From NCBI RefSeq assembly GCF_901827205.1, contig NZ_LR594675.1:3348001-3412000 (forward strand): a DNA stretch of 64,000 bases. Reading direction: 5' to 3'. This DNA comes from Variovorax sp. PBS-H4. Its GTDB lineage: Bacteria > Pseudomonadota > Gammaproteobacteria > Burkholderiales > Burkholderiaceae_C. Under the pieces are notes generated by a model that saw only the letters and a program-made list of their open reading frames with translations, ran no database searches and was not told where the DNA came from. Both the position numbers and the translations under genes were made by a program. The first letter of the stretch is position 1, and each line of letters starts with the position of its first letter. This document shows positions 36,390-45,711 of this stretch, one piece after another.

Positions 36390-37265
36390 CTAGATGCCGG
36401 CGCCCCGCACAAAGGCCTCGATGGGGTCGAGATGGGCAGGCACGTTGAGCGCCGGCGCGTGGCCGCATCCCGGCACCTCGATCACCTGCAGGCGCCCTGC
36501 CGCGCCGGGGCCGCGGCGCTGCATCTCGCCCAGCGTGTCGGGCAGCACCAGGTCGGAATCGACGCCGCGCAGGCACAGAACAGGCACCTCGATCGCGTCG
36601 TAGTGCGGCCACAGCACGTAGTCCTCGGGATGCACGACAAACTGCCGCACCATGGCCGGGTCGTAGTGCGGCGTCACCCGACCGTCGGGCAGGCGCCGGG
36701 TCGAGGTCTCGGTGAGCCGCCGCCACTGCGCATCGCTGAGCCAGCCGTAGGGCTTGTACACCGTGCGGAAGAAGGCCTCGAGCTCGGCCACCGTGTCGAA
36801 AGCCGGCGGCTGGCCGGCATAGGAGCGGATGCGCTCGACTGCTGCGTTGGCGATCTGCGGCGCGTTGTCGTTGAGCACCAGGCTGGCGATGCGCGCCTTC
36901 ATGCGAGGCTCGACGAGGCCACCTGCGCAGACCATGCCGATGGCGCCGCCCATCGAGGTGCCGACCCAGTGCACCCGCTCGAGTGCCAGCGCATCGCACA
37001 ACCCTGCGGCGAGGCGCGCGTAGAAGGCCAGGTGGTATTCGTCGTCGGGCGCCGGGCTCCATTGGCTCAGCCCGCGGCCGAGGGTGTCGGGGCAGATCAC
37101 GCGAAACCCGCGCGCGGAGAAGTGCCCGGCCAGCTCGTCCATGTCGCGGCAGGTGCGCGCCAGGCCATGCCAGGCGACGACCACGGGACCGCCCTGCTCG
37201 CCCCAGTCCATCCAGTGGATCTCGCGGCCGGCGACCTGCAGGTAGTTCGATGTCGGTGCATTCAT
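36390..37265 (-). CDS. Alpha/beta hydrolase, last gene of the liv operon
   Basis: 291 residues, cytoplasmic alpha/beta hydrolase fold. Nucleophile S104 in GTSMGG, oxyanion-region HGLAR (33-37) and catalytic His in GCGHAP near residue 270 are visible; the acid is probably the Asp in GVDSDLVLP. Its ATG overlaps the livM stop (ATGA), so it is translated with the importer and probably acts on what the importer brings in, for example an ester or amide. Substrate unknown. In general such hydrolases cleave esters, lactones or ring-fission products. Confidence 0.88.
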   Translation of the reverse strand: MNAPTSNYLQVAGREIHWMDWGEQGGPVVVAWHGLARTCRDMDELAGHFSARGFRVICPDTLGRGLSQWSPAPDDEYHLAFYARLAAGLCDALALERVHWVGTSMGGAIGMVCAGGLVEPRMKARIASLVLNDNAPQIANAAVERIRSYAGQPPAFDTVAELEAFFRTVYKPYGWLSDAQWRRLTETSTRRLPDGRVTPHYDPAMVRQFVVHPEDYVLWPHYDAIEVPVLCLRGVDSDLVLPDTLGEMQRRGPGAAGRLQVIEVPGCGHAPALNVPAHLDPIEAFVRGAGI

Positions 37266-38329
37266 CGATGGGCCCTTGCTCGTAGACGGCCGACGATGCC
37301 GGTCGGAAAGTAATAGACGGAAAGCACGAAGAGCACGCCCAGCCACAGCAGCCAGCGGTCGGGCGACAGCAGCGCCGCCAGCCAGCCAACGCTGCTCACC
37401 GCCTCGCTGCCAAGACGCAGCAGGTCCTGCAGATAGCTCTGCGCCACCACGAAAAGCGCGGCGCCGATGGCCGCGCCGTAGATCGTGCCCATGCCGCCGA
37501 TCACCACGATCAGCAGCACGTCGATCATGATCTCGAAGGACAGCGAGGTGTCCGGCCCGTTGTAGCGCAGCCAGATCGCCAGCATCGCACCGGCCAGCGT
37601 CGCGAACAGCGCCGACAGCACCGAGGCAGTGGTGCGGTAGACCACCACCCGGTAGCCGATGGCCTCGGCGCGGAACTCGTTTTCGCGGATCGCCTGCAGC
37701 ACGCGGCCGAAGGGCGAATTCACGATGCGCAGCAGCGCCAGCACCAGCACCACCGCGGCGACGAAGAGCAGGTAGTAGCACAGCAGTCGGCCGTCGAGCG
37801 ACACGCCGAGGAAGGGCTCCTCCGCGAACTCGAACGACGGCGAGATCAGCTCCGGCAGCTTGAAGGTCAGGCCGTCCTCGCCGCCGGTGAAGTCCGACAG
37901 CTGCGAGGCCAGCGTCTGGAAGGCCGAGGCCACCGCCAGCGTGATCATCGCGAAGAAGATGGCCCGCACGCGCAGCGAAAACAGCCCGATCGCCAGCGAC
38001 AGCAGCAGCGACACCACGAGCGCTGCGCCCAGTCCCAGCAGCAGCGCGCCCCAGCCCGGCCCCAGCCGTGTCGCCGAGATGGCGATGCCATAGGCGCCGA
38101 TCCCGAAGAACATGGTGTGGGCAAAGCTCACGATGCCGGTGTAGCCCAGCAGCAGGTCGAAGCTCGCGACCAGCACGATGAACACCAGCACCTTGGCCGC
38201 CACGCTCAGCGCCTTGACGCCCGGGAAGATGAAGGGCGCGAAGGCCAGCCCGATCAGCAGCAGCACCAGCAGCACCGCCAGGACGCGGCTGCGCGGCATG
38301 TCGTTGGAAAGAAGGCGCTTCAGCATCAT
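37262..38329 (-). CDS. livM: Branched-chain amino acid-type ABC transporter permease LivM
   Basis: Second permease of a LIV-type importer, 355 residues with about ten membrane helices. The LLGYTGIVSFAHTMFFGIGAY motif and the later VIGGMGTIYGAAIG motif are typical of LivM. It follows livH by 10 bases and overlaps the hydrolase gene. LIV-type systems in these bacteria often carry aromatic acids, amides or urea rather than leucine; the substrate cannot be told here. Confidence 0.92.
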   Translation of the reverse strand: MMLKRLLSNDMPRSRVLAVLLVLLLIGLAFAPFIFPGVKALSVAAKVLVFIVLVASFDLLLGYTGIVSFAHTMFFGIGAYGIAISATRLGPGWGALLLGLGAALVVSLLLSLAIGLFSLRVRAIFFAMITLAVASAFQTLASQLSDFTGGEDGLTFKLPELISPSFEFAEEPFLGVSLDGRLLCYYLLFVAAVVLVLALLRIVNSPFGRVLQAIRENEFRAEAIGYRVVVYRTTASVLSALFATLAGAMLAIWLRYNGPDTSLSFEIMIDVLLIVVIGGMGTIYGAAIGAALFVVAQSYLQDLLRLGSEAVSSVGWLAALLSPDRWLLWLGVLFVLSVYYFPTGIVGRLRARAHR

Positions 38330-38339
38330 GTCGCCGCCC

Positions 38340-39323
38340 TCACCGGCTGCTTGCCACGGGATACACGCCTTGCGGACGCCACAACAGCACCGCCACCATC
38401 AGCGCGATGCTCGCGAACTGCGTCGCGACCGGCAGCAGGAAGCCCGTGTAGTTGGTGAGCAATCCGACCAGCAAGGCGCCGATCAGCGCCCCGGTGGTCG
38501 AGCCCAGGCCGCCGATGATGATCACGATGAAGATCAGCACGTTGACCTGCGCACCCATCTGCGGGATCAGGTTCTGCTGGAACAGCCCCCACATCACGCC
38601 GCCCAATCCGGCCAGCGCGCTGCCGACCACGAAGACGCCGATGAAGAGCCGCCCGATGCGGTAGCCCAGCGACTCGACCATCTCGCGGTCCTGCACGCCG
38701 GCGCGGATGAGCAGGCCGATCTTGGTGCGCGCGAGCGTCCATGCCAGCACCCCGAAGACGACGAGCCCGACCGCCACCGCCAGCAGGCGGTACTTGCTGA
38801 TCGCCGCATCGCCGACCAGCAGCGAGCCGCGCAGCCCGTCGGGCAGCGGCAGCGGGATCTGCCCTGGTCCCCAGATCACCTTGATCAGCTCCTCGCCGAT
38901 GATCATGCCGCCCATGGTGATCAGGATCTGCTTGAGGTGCTGGCCATACACCGGCCGCACGATGAAGCGTTCGAACGCCAGTCCGACGGCGCCGGCCACC
39001 GCCATGGCGACCAGCATCGCCGGGAACACCGCCACCAGGTTGCGCCAGACCTCCTGCGAGCCGGTCCAGTCGCCCATGCCGCCGAGCACCGTGCTCGCGA
39101 CGAAGGCACCCAGTGCGATGAACACGCCGTGCCCGAAATTGAGCACGTCCATCAGCCCGAAGACCAGCGTCAGGCCCGAGGCGATGATGAAGATGATCAT
39201 GCCCATGGCCAGCCCGGCGACGGTGAGCGTGAGCCAGGTGGAGAAGGAGCCGGTCAGCGGCAGCGCGACGAGCGCGAGCACGGGGACCAGCAGCAGCGGC
39301 TTCCAGTCGAAGTCGAGTTTCAT
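38340..39323 (-). CDS. livH: Branched-chain amino acid-type ABC transporter permease LivH
   Basis: First permease, 327 residues with about eight helices and the LivH signatures GLMDVLNFGHGVFIALGAF and IIGGLGSTTGALIGALLVG. The ATG at 39323 overlaps the livF stop (ATGA); the longer upstream frame runs inside livF and is rejected. It pairs with livM to form the membrane channel. Confidence 0.92.
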   Translation of the reverse strand: MKLDFDWKPLLLVPVLALVALPLTGSFSTWLTLTVAGLAMGMIIFIIASGLTLVFGLMDVLNFGHGVFIALGAFVASTVLGGMGDWTGSQEVWRNLVAVFPAMLVAMAVAGAVGLAFERFIVRPVYGQHLKQILITMGGMIIGEELIKVIWGPGQIPLPLPDGLRGSLLVGDAAISKYRLLAVAVGLVVFGVLAWTLARTKIGLLIRAGVQDREMVESLGYRIGRLFIGVFVVGSALAGLGGVMWGLFQQNLIPQMGAQVNVLIFIVIIIGGLGSTTGALIGALLVGLLTNYTGFLLPVATQFASIALMVAVLLWRPQGVYPVASSR

Positions 39324-40045
39324 AGGGCCAGTCCCAGCAGCGACCGCTGCAGTTCCTCGTCGGCCGAGAAGGCCGCCATGCTCCCGCCGTGCACCACGCG
39401 GCCGTTGTCCATCACAGCAACCGTGTCCCCCAGTCGCTGCGCGAAATGGAGGTTCTGCTCGACCAGCAGGATCGTCACGCCGCTCTTCTTCAGTGCGCCG
39501 AAGGCTTCGATCATGTTGTTGATGATCGCGGGCGCCAGGCCCTTGCTGGGCTCGTCGACGATCAGCAGCTCGCGCGGCTCGACGATGGCGCGCGCCACGG
39601 CAAGCATCTGCTTCTGCCCGCCCGAGAGCTTGCCGGCCGGGTGGTTCCAGAATTTCTGCACCGCGGGGAAGAGCTCGAAGATCCACTTCAGACGGGCCTC
39701 GTCCATCTGCTCGGCGTTCTTCGCGCCGTGCGCCGCAAGCAGCATGTTCTCCTTGACGGTGAGGTCGGAGAAGATGCCCATGTTCTCGGGCACGTAGGCG
39801 ATGCCGAGCTCGGCGATCTGCGGCGTGCGCAGCGCGGTGATGTCACGTTCGCCGAAGCGCACGCGGCCTTGCGAGGCGTGCCACAGGCCCATGATGGTCC
39901 GCAGCGTGGTGGTCTTGCCGGCACCGTTGCGGCCCAGCAGCATGGTGAGCTGGCCCTTCGGCACGACGAGGTCGACGCCGTGGAGGATGTGGTACGCGCC
40001 GATGTGCGTATGAACGCCCTCCAGCGTCAGCAAATTCACGCTCAT
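39320..40045 (-). CDS. livF: Branched-chain amino acid-type ABC transporter ATPase LivF
   Basis: ATP-binding subunit, 241 residues. Walker A GRNGAGKTT (38-46), signature LSGGQKQ and Walker B LLIVDEP are intact. Start chosen at 40045 (MSVNLLTLEGVHTHIG); the upstream frame overlaps livG and lacks similarity. Lies 28 bases after livG and is coupled to livH. Confidence 0.93.
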   Translation of the reverse strand: MSVNLLTLEGVHTHIGAYHILHGVDLVVPKGQLTMLLGRNGAGKTTTLRTIMGLWHASQGRVRFGERDITALRTPQIAELGIAYVPENMGIFSDLTVKENMLLAAHGAKNAEQMDEARLKWIFELFPAVQKFWNHPAGKLSGGQKQMLAVARAIVEPRELLIVDEPSKGLAPAIINNMIEAFGALKKSGVTILLVEQNLHFAQRLGDTVAVMDNGRVVHGGSMAAFSADEELQRSLLGLAL

Positions 40046-40073
40046 CGGTCTTGCTCCTTCCCCCCAAGCCCCG

Positions 40074-40838
40074 TCATGCAGCCTCCTTCGCGACGCCCAG
40101 GTACGCCTCCTGCACCACCGGCGAAGCAATCACCTCCGCCGGCTCCCCGTCCGCCACCAGTTGCCCGTTGTGCAGCACGATGATGCGGTCCGCCAGTTCG
40201 CGCACCACGTCCATTTTGTGCTCCACCAGCAGGATGGTCTTGCTCCGGTCCTTCTTGAGCGCGCGGATCAGGTCGAGGATGACCGGCGCCTCGGCCGCGT
40301 TCATGCCCGCCGTCGGCTCGTCGAACATGAACACCTTGGGTTCCAGCGCCATCAGCAGCGCCACCTCCAGCTTGCGCTGGTCGCCATGCGGCAGGCTCGC
40401 AACCGTCGCATGCTCCTTGGCCTTGAGCGCAACGTCGGCCAGGATCCGGTCGGCCCGCTCGGTGAGCGCGCGATGGTCGCTCCAGATGCTCCACAGGTTG
40501 AGCCCGCGCCGGTGCGCCCCCTCGCGCGTGGCCTGCACGGCGAGGCGCACGTTCTCGAGCACCGTGAGGTTGGGAAAGAGGTTGGTCAGCTGGAAGGCTC
40601 GCCCTAGGCCCGCACGCGTGCGCGCCGAGGCGCCCAGCCCCGAGAGCAACTGCCCGTCTAGCGAGACCGTGCCGGCGCTGGCCTTGAGCTGCCCCGAGAT
40701 GAGATTGAAGAAGGTGGTCTTGCCGGCACCGTTCGGACCGACGATCGCCGTCAGCGTGCCGGGCGCGAAGGCGCAGCTCACGGCGTTGACCGCGACATGG
40801 CCACCAAAGCGGATCGTCAGATCCCTGGTTTCGAGCAT
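40074..40838 (-). CDS. livG: Branched-chain amino acid-type ABC transporter ATPase LivG
   Basis: ATP-binding subunit, 254 residues. Walker A GPNGAGKTT (34-42), the LivG-type signature LPHGDQRKLE in place of LSGGQ, and Walker B VFMFDEP are present. The ATG at 40838 has no Shine-Dalgarno sequence; the bases before it are pyrimidine-rich. A strong hairpin lies upstream, after the binding-protein gene, and probably lowers expression of livG and later genes relative to the binding protein. Confidence 0.93.
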   Translation of the reverse strand: MLETRDLTIRFGGHVAVNAVSCAFAPGTLTAIVGPNGAGKTTFFNLISGQLKASAGTVSLDGQLLSGLGASARTRAGLGRAFQLTNLFPNLTVLENVRLAVQATREGAHRRGLNLWSIWSDHRALTERADRILADVALKAKEHATVASLPHGDQRKLEVALLMALEPKVFMFDEPTAGMNAAEAPVILDLIRALKKDRSKTILLVEHKMDVVRELADRIIVLHNGQLVADGEPAEVIASPVVQEAYLGVAKEAA

Positions 40839-40865
40839 GAACTGGAGAAAAGGAGGATGCGGGGG

Positions 40866-40897
40866 TTCCGGACGCAATGCGTCCTCTGCGTCCGGAA
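40866..40897 (-). other. Intercistronic hairpin between binding protein and livG
   Basis: Perfect 11-base arms TTCCGGACGCA and TGCGTCCGGAA with a ten-base loop, no U tract. Such stems after the binding-protein gene of ABC operons stabilise its message and make it more abundant than the downstream genes. Confidence 0.6.
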
Positions 40898-40906
40898 TGC
40901 GTTTCT

Positions 40907-42106
40907 TCAGCGCTTGTTCTTGATCGGAATGTCCATCTCCGACGCCTTGATCTCGTGCACCAGTTCCGGCACGCCCCAGGCGAAGGCCGGGTCGGCCTTG
41001 ATCTTGAAGTGGTACATGCTCTGCAGCGCCTGGTGGTCTTCCTTGCGGAAGGTCATCGGGCCCTTCGGCGTATCGAAGGTCATCCCTTCCATCGTCGAGA
41101 TGAGCTTGTTGGTGCCGGTGTCGCCGCCCGTCTTCTTGAGCGCCGTCACCACCGCCATGGCCGCGCTGAAGCCGCCGGCGGTGAAGAAGTCCGGAGGCGT
41201 CTTGAATTCCTTGTAGTGGGCCGCGACCAGCGCCTCGTTCACCGGGTTCTTCGGGATGCCGAAGTAGTAGTAGGTCGCGCCTTCCATGCCCGGGAACTGC
41301 TTGTAGCTGGCCATGGCCGGCAGGATGTTGCCGCCCGTGGCGATCTCGATGCCGTAGCGCTTGAGGTCGAGGTCGGCGATCTTGAAAGGGTTGCCGGCGC
41401 CTGCCCACACGATCCAGATCACCTTGCGGCCCGGCTGATCCTTGAGCTTGTCGATGAGACGCTGCGCGCCGGCAGTGAAGTCGGTCGTGTTCTGCGGCAG
41501 GTATTCCTCATGGACGATCTTGGCCTTCTTGATCGCCTCCTTGAAGGCCTTCACGCCGTCGCGGCCGAAGGCGTAGTCCTGGGCCAGCGTTGCGATGCTC
41601 ACGCCCGGCTTGTCGAGCGCGACCGCGTTGCTGATCGCGTCCTGGCTCGAGTTGCGGCCGGTGCGGAAGATGTACTTGTTCCACTTGTCACCGGTGATCG
41701 AGTCGGCCACGGCGGGCTCGACCAGCAGGATCTTCTTGTACTCCTCGGCCACCGGCAGCATCGCCAGCGCCACGCCCGAGGAGGTGGGGCCGACCGCCAA
41801 GGCGGCCTTGTCATCCGCATAGGCCGCTGCCAGCAGCGACTTGCCGAGATCGGGTTTGCCCTGGTCGTCCTTCTCGATGACGACGATCTTCTTGCCGTTG
41901 ACGGCCATCGTGCCGCCGGTGGCGTAGTCCAGGCCCATCATGAGGCCGGTCTGCGTCTGCTTGCCATAGGCTTCCAGCGGGCCGGTCTTGCTGTAGATGT
42001 GCGCGATGCGGATCTCGTTGGACTGGGCCAGCGCAGGGGTGGTCAGCGCGGTGGCGCCCAGAGCTGCTGAAACGGTGGCGAGGGCGACCAGATGGCGACG
42101 GTGCAT
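40907..42106 (-). CDS. ABC transporter substrate-binding protein (LIV type)
   Basis: Periplasmic binding protein of a LIV-type importer, 399 residues. Signal peptide 1-27 (ending PALA), then the Peripla_BP_6 fold with IRIAHIYSKTGPLEAYG at its start. AGGAGA lies eight bases before the ATG at 42106. It is the first gene of the operon, directly behind a sigma-54 promoter. The large size and the WIVWAGAGNP region suit the branch that binds aromatic or amide compounds, but the ligand is not predictable. Confidence 0.92.
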   Translation of the reverse strand: MHRRHLVALATVSAALGATALTTPALAQSNEIRIAHIYSKTGPLEAYGKQTQTGLMMGLDYATGGTMAVNGKKIVVIEKDDQGKPDLGKSLLAAAYADDKAALAVGPTSSGVALAMLPVAEEYKKILLVEPAVADSITGDKWNKYIFRTGRNSSQDAISNAVALDKPGVSIATLAQDYAFGRDGVKAFKEAIKKAKIVHEEYLPQNTTDFTAGAQRLIDKLKDQPGRKVIWIVWAGAGNPFKIADLDLKRYGIEIATGGNILPAMASYKQFPGMEGATYYYFGIPKNPVNEALVAAHYKEFKTPPDFFTAGGFSAAMAVVTALKKTGGDTGTNKLISTMEGMTFDTPKGPMTFRKEDHQALQSMYHFKIKADPAFAWGVPELVHEIKASEMDIPIKNKR

Positions 42107-42138
42107 TCTTTTGTCTCCTGAGGGATGGATGACTGAAT

Positions 42139-42157
42139 ATTGCACACTTCGTGCCAA
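42139..42157 (-). promoter_or_regulatory. Sigma-54 (-24/-12) promoter of the liv operon
   Basis: On the minus strand TTGGCACGAAGTGTGCAAT carries GG and GC separated by ten bases, with the full TGGCACG -24 block and GTGCA at -12 (consensus TTGCA). It lies 33 bases before the binding-protein start, beside a gene for a sigma-54 activator. Confidence 0.85.
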
Positions 42158-42207
42158 CTGCGGCCTCAGCTGCGGCCGGGGACTTTCCCGCAGACTGCGA
42201 ACGAAAA

Positions 42208-42259
42208 GACTGAAAGCAGGACACTCCTTTTGCCCGAATTTCAGTCAACTGCACTCTTT

Positions 42260-42265
<6 letters not shown>
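42208..42265 (-). promoter_or_regulatory. Three ACTGAAA activator elements upstream of the sigma-54 promoter
   Basis: GACTGAAA occurs three times: at 42258-42265 and 42239-42246 on the minus strand and inverted at 42208-42215. Spacings of 19 and 31 bases are near two and three helical turns, and the set lies about 50-110 bases upstream of the -24 element, where enhancer sites for NtrC-type activators are usual. The first copy overlaps the 3' end of the activator gene. Confidence 0.6.
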
Positions 42266-43792
<1,527 letters not shown>

Positions 43793-43804
43793 GGCGGAAT
43801 ACTA

Positions 43805-43892
43805 GCTCGCCCCCAGGTTGGCTCACTTCGTGTAGCCGCCCACCCCCTTCCGGGGGCAACACCAGCGGCCCGGCAAAGCCGGTTCCGCGGTG
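43805..43892. repeat. 88-base intergenic repeat, copy 1
   Basis: The 411-base gap 43793-44203 holds no credible gene. It contains this unit and a second copy with a 96-base period. Each copy includes GC-rich stems (CCCCC-N4-GGGGG and CCGGC-AAA-GCCGG) and ends CCGCGGTG. The copies differ at only a few bases near the first stem. I believe units of this type recur between genes in Variovorax genomes. Confidence 0.75.
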
Positions 43893-43900
43893 AGCATGTT

Positions 43901-43988
43901 GCTCCCCCCCAGGTTGGCTCACTTCGTGTAGCCGCCCGCCCCCTACCGGGGGCAACACCAGCGGCCCGGCAAAGCCGGTTCCGCGGTG
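43901..43988. repeat. 88-base intergenic repeat, copy 2
   Basis: Second copy, same orientation, eight bases after copy 1. The rest of the gap up to the outer-membrane gene at 44204 shows no gene or repeat that I recognise. Confidence 0.75.
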
Positions 43989-44203
43989 TTCCCCGAATGT
44001 CCATCCAAGCTTCATGCGCCGCGGGTCGCGCGAAGCACTGTGGAGCACCTGCCATGCAAAGTTTTTTTTGATCCGCCGTAGGGGCTTGAATGCCGGCGCG
44101 CGCCGTCTTGCTATGCTGCTCGGCTTGCCCGGCCCACGCGGCTGCATCCGGCCAGCGACGCGACCTACCCGGCCGCCAGCCACGCCAAATTTTGCGGAAC
44201 CTC

Positions 44204-45706
44204 ATGAGGAATTCCCGGCTTCGCGCGCTCTGCTTCGCGCTTCCTTTCACGCTCCCTTTGGCGTTCTCCGCCTGCACGCTCCCGCGTCCGCCAGAGAAGG
44301 TCACGGCGCCGACGCCGGTCCAGTGGAGCACTCCCCTGCCGCACGGCGGCTCACTGCCCGTGCTGGCCGACTGGTGGCGCCAGCTCGACGATCCGCTCCT
44401 GGTCGAGCTGATCGATGCGGCCCAGGCCGCCAGCCCCAACGTGGCGAGCGCCGCCGCGCGCATTGCCGAGGCACGGGCCTCTCGCGTGGCTGCAGGCGCG
44501 GCGCTGGCGCCCAGCCTCAACGCCAATGCGTCGGCAAGCCGCAGCAATTCACCCACCAGCGGCTTCGGCGGACTGAGCGGCACCGGCAGCACGGGTGCCG
44601 GTTCGACGAGCACCTCGATCCCCGCGATCACCACGCTCCAGGCCGGCCTGCAGTCCAACTGGGAGCTCGACCTGTTCGGCGGGCTGCGCGCCACCCGCGA
44701 TGCCAACCAGGCGCGGCTCGACAGCACCGTGGCCCGATGGCACGAGGCGCGGGTCTCGGTGGCGGCCGAGACGGCCAACGCCTATTTCGGCGAACGCGCC
44801 TGCCGGCGCCAGCTCGCCGTGGCCACTGACGACACCCGCTCGCGGGCCGAGACCGCGCGCCTCAACGACCTGTCCGCACGCGCCGGCTTCACCGCGCCGG
44901 CCGACGCCGCGCTGGCGCGCGCCGGCGCCTCCGATGCATCGGCCAGGCTGACCCAGCAACGCGCCCAGTGCGCCCTGCTCCAGCAAGCGCTGGTTGCGAT
45001 GACCGGCATCGATGCCCCCACGCTGCAGGCCCGGCTCGACGCCGCGCCCGTCGAGCGCGCGCTGCCGGGGGTGCAGCCTGTCGCCAGCGTGCCCGCCGAG
45101 GTGCTGGCCCAGCGGCCCGACGTGTATGCAAGCGAGCTCGGCGTCGCCGCCGCCAGCGCCGAGGCCGGCTCCGCGCTGGCGCAACGTTTCCCGCGCCTGA
45201 CGCTGCAGGGGTCCATCGGCCGACTGCAGTTCCGCACCAGCGGCTTTCGCGAGACGGTCGACACCTGGAGCATCGGCCCGGTGGCCCTGACCGTGCCGAT
45301 CTTCGACGGCGGCACGCTGGCTGCCAACGTGGACGCTGCGCGAGCCCGCTACGACGAAGCCGTCGCGCTCTACCGCGGCAGCGTGCGCCAGGCGGTGCGG
45401 GAGGTCGAGGAAGCCCTGATCAACCTGCAGAGCACCGACCAGCGCGCGGGCGACGCCGACGCCGCGGTACAGAACTACCAGGCTTCCTTCGACGCCACCA
45501 GCGCGCGCTACCAGAGCGGCCTGGCCAGCCTGTTCGAGCTCGAGGACTCGCGACGCACGCTGTTCGCGGCGCAGACCGCGCGCGTCTCGCTGCAGCGCGA
45601 ACGCGCCGAGGCCTGGGTTGCGCTCTACCGCACCACCGGCGGCGGCTGGTCCCGGCCGGGCACCGAATCGACAAGCACCTCTTCGATCGCCACGTCGGCG
45701 AAGTAG
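44204..45706 (+). CDS. Outer-membrane efflux lipoprotein (NodT/OprM family)
   Basis: TolC-like trimeric channel subunit, 500 residues with a lipoprotein signal ending AFSA-C24. Two OEP repeats (about 60-270 and 290-480) include the helical segments typical of the family, such as NWELDLFGGLRATRDANQA. The ATG at 44204 gives the lipoprotein signal; the upstream frame from 44090 is rejected. It is followed after five bases by the adaptor gene, so with the next two genes it makes a complete three-part pump. Confidence 0.92.
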   Translation: MRNSRLRALCFALPFTLPLAFSACTLPRPPEKVTAPTPVQWSTPLPHGGSLPVLADWWRQLDDPLLVELIDAAQAASPNVASAAARIAEARASRVAAGAALAPSLNANASASRSNSPTSGFGGLSGTGSTGAGSTSTSIPAITTLQAGLQSNWELDLFGGLRATRDANQARLDSTVARWHEARVSVAAETANAYFGERACRRQLAVATDDTRSRAETARLNDLSARAGFTAPADAALARAGASDASARLTQQRAQCALLQQALVAMTGIDAPTLQARLDAAPVERALPGVQPVASVPAEVLAQRPDVYASELGVAAASAEAGSALAQRFPRLTLQGSIGRLQFRTSGFRETVDTWSIGPVALTVPIFDGGTLAANVDAARARYDEAVALYRGSVRQAVREVEEALINLQSTDQRAGDADAAVQNYQASFDATSARYQSGLASLFELEDSRRTLFAAQTARVSLQRERAEAWVALYRTTGGGWSRPGTESTSTSSIATSAK

Positions 45707-45711
45707 CTCCT

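Noticed and set aside
43805..43988. Tandem repeat considered as a CRISPR array or as coding repeat
   Set aside because: Only two long, nearly identical units with an eight-base gap, no short repeats with variable spacers and no cas genes; the frames across it lack family similarity.
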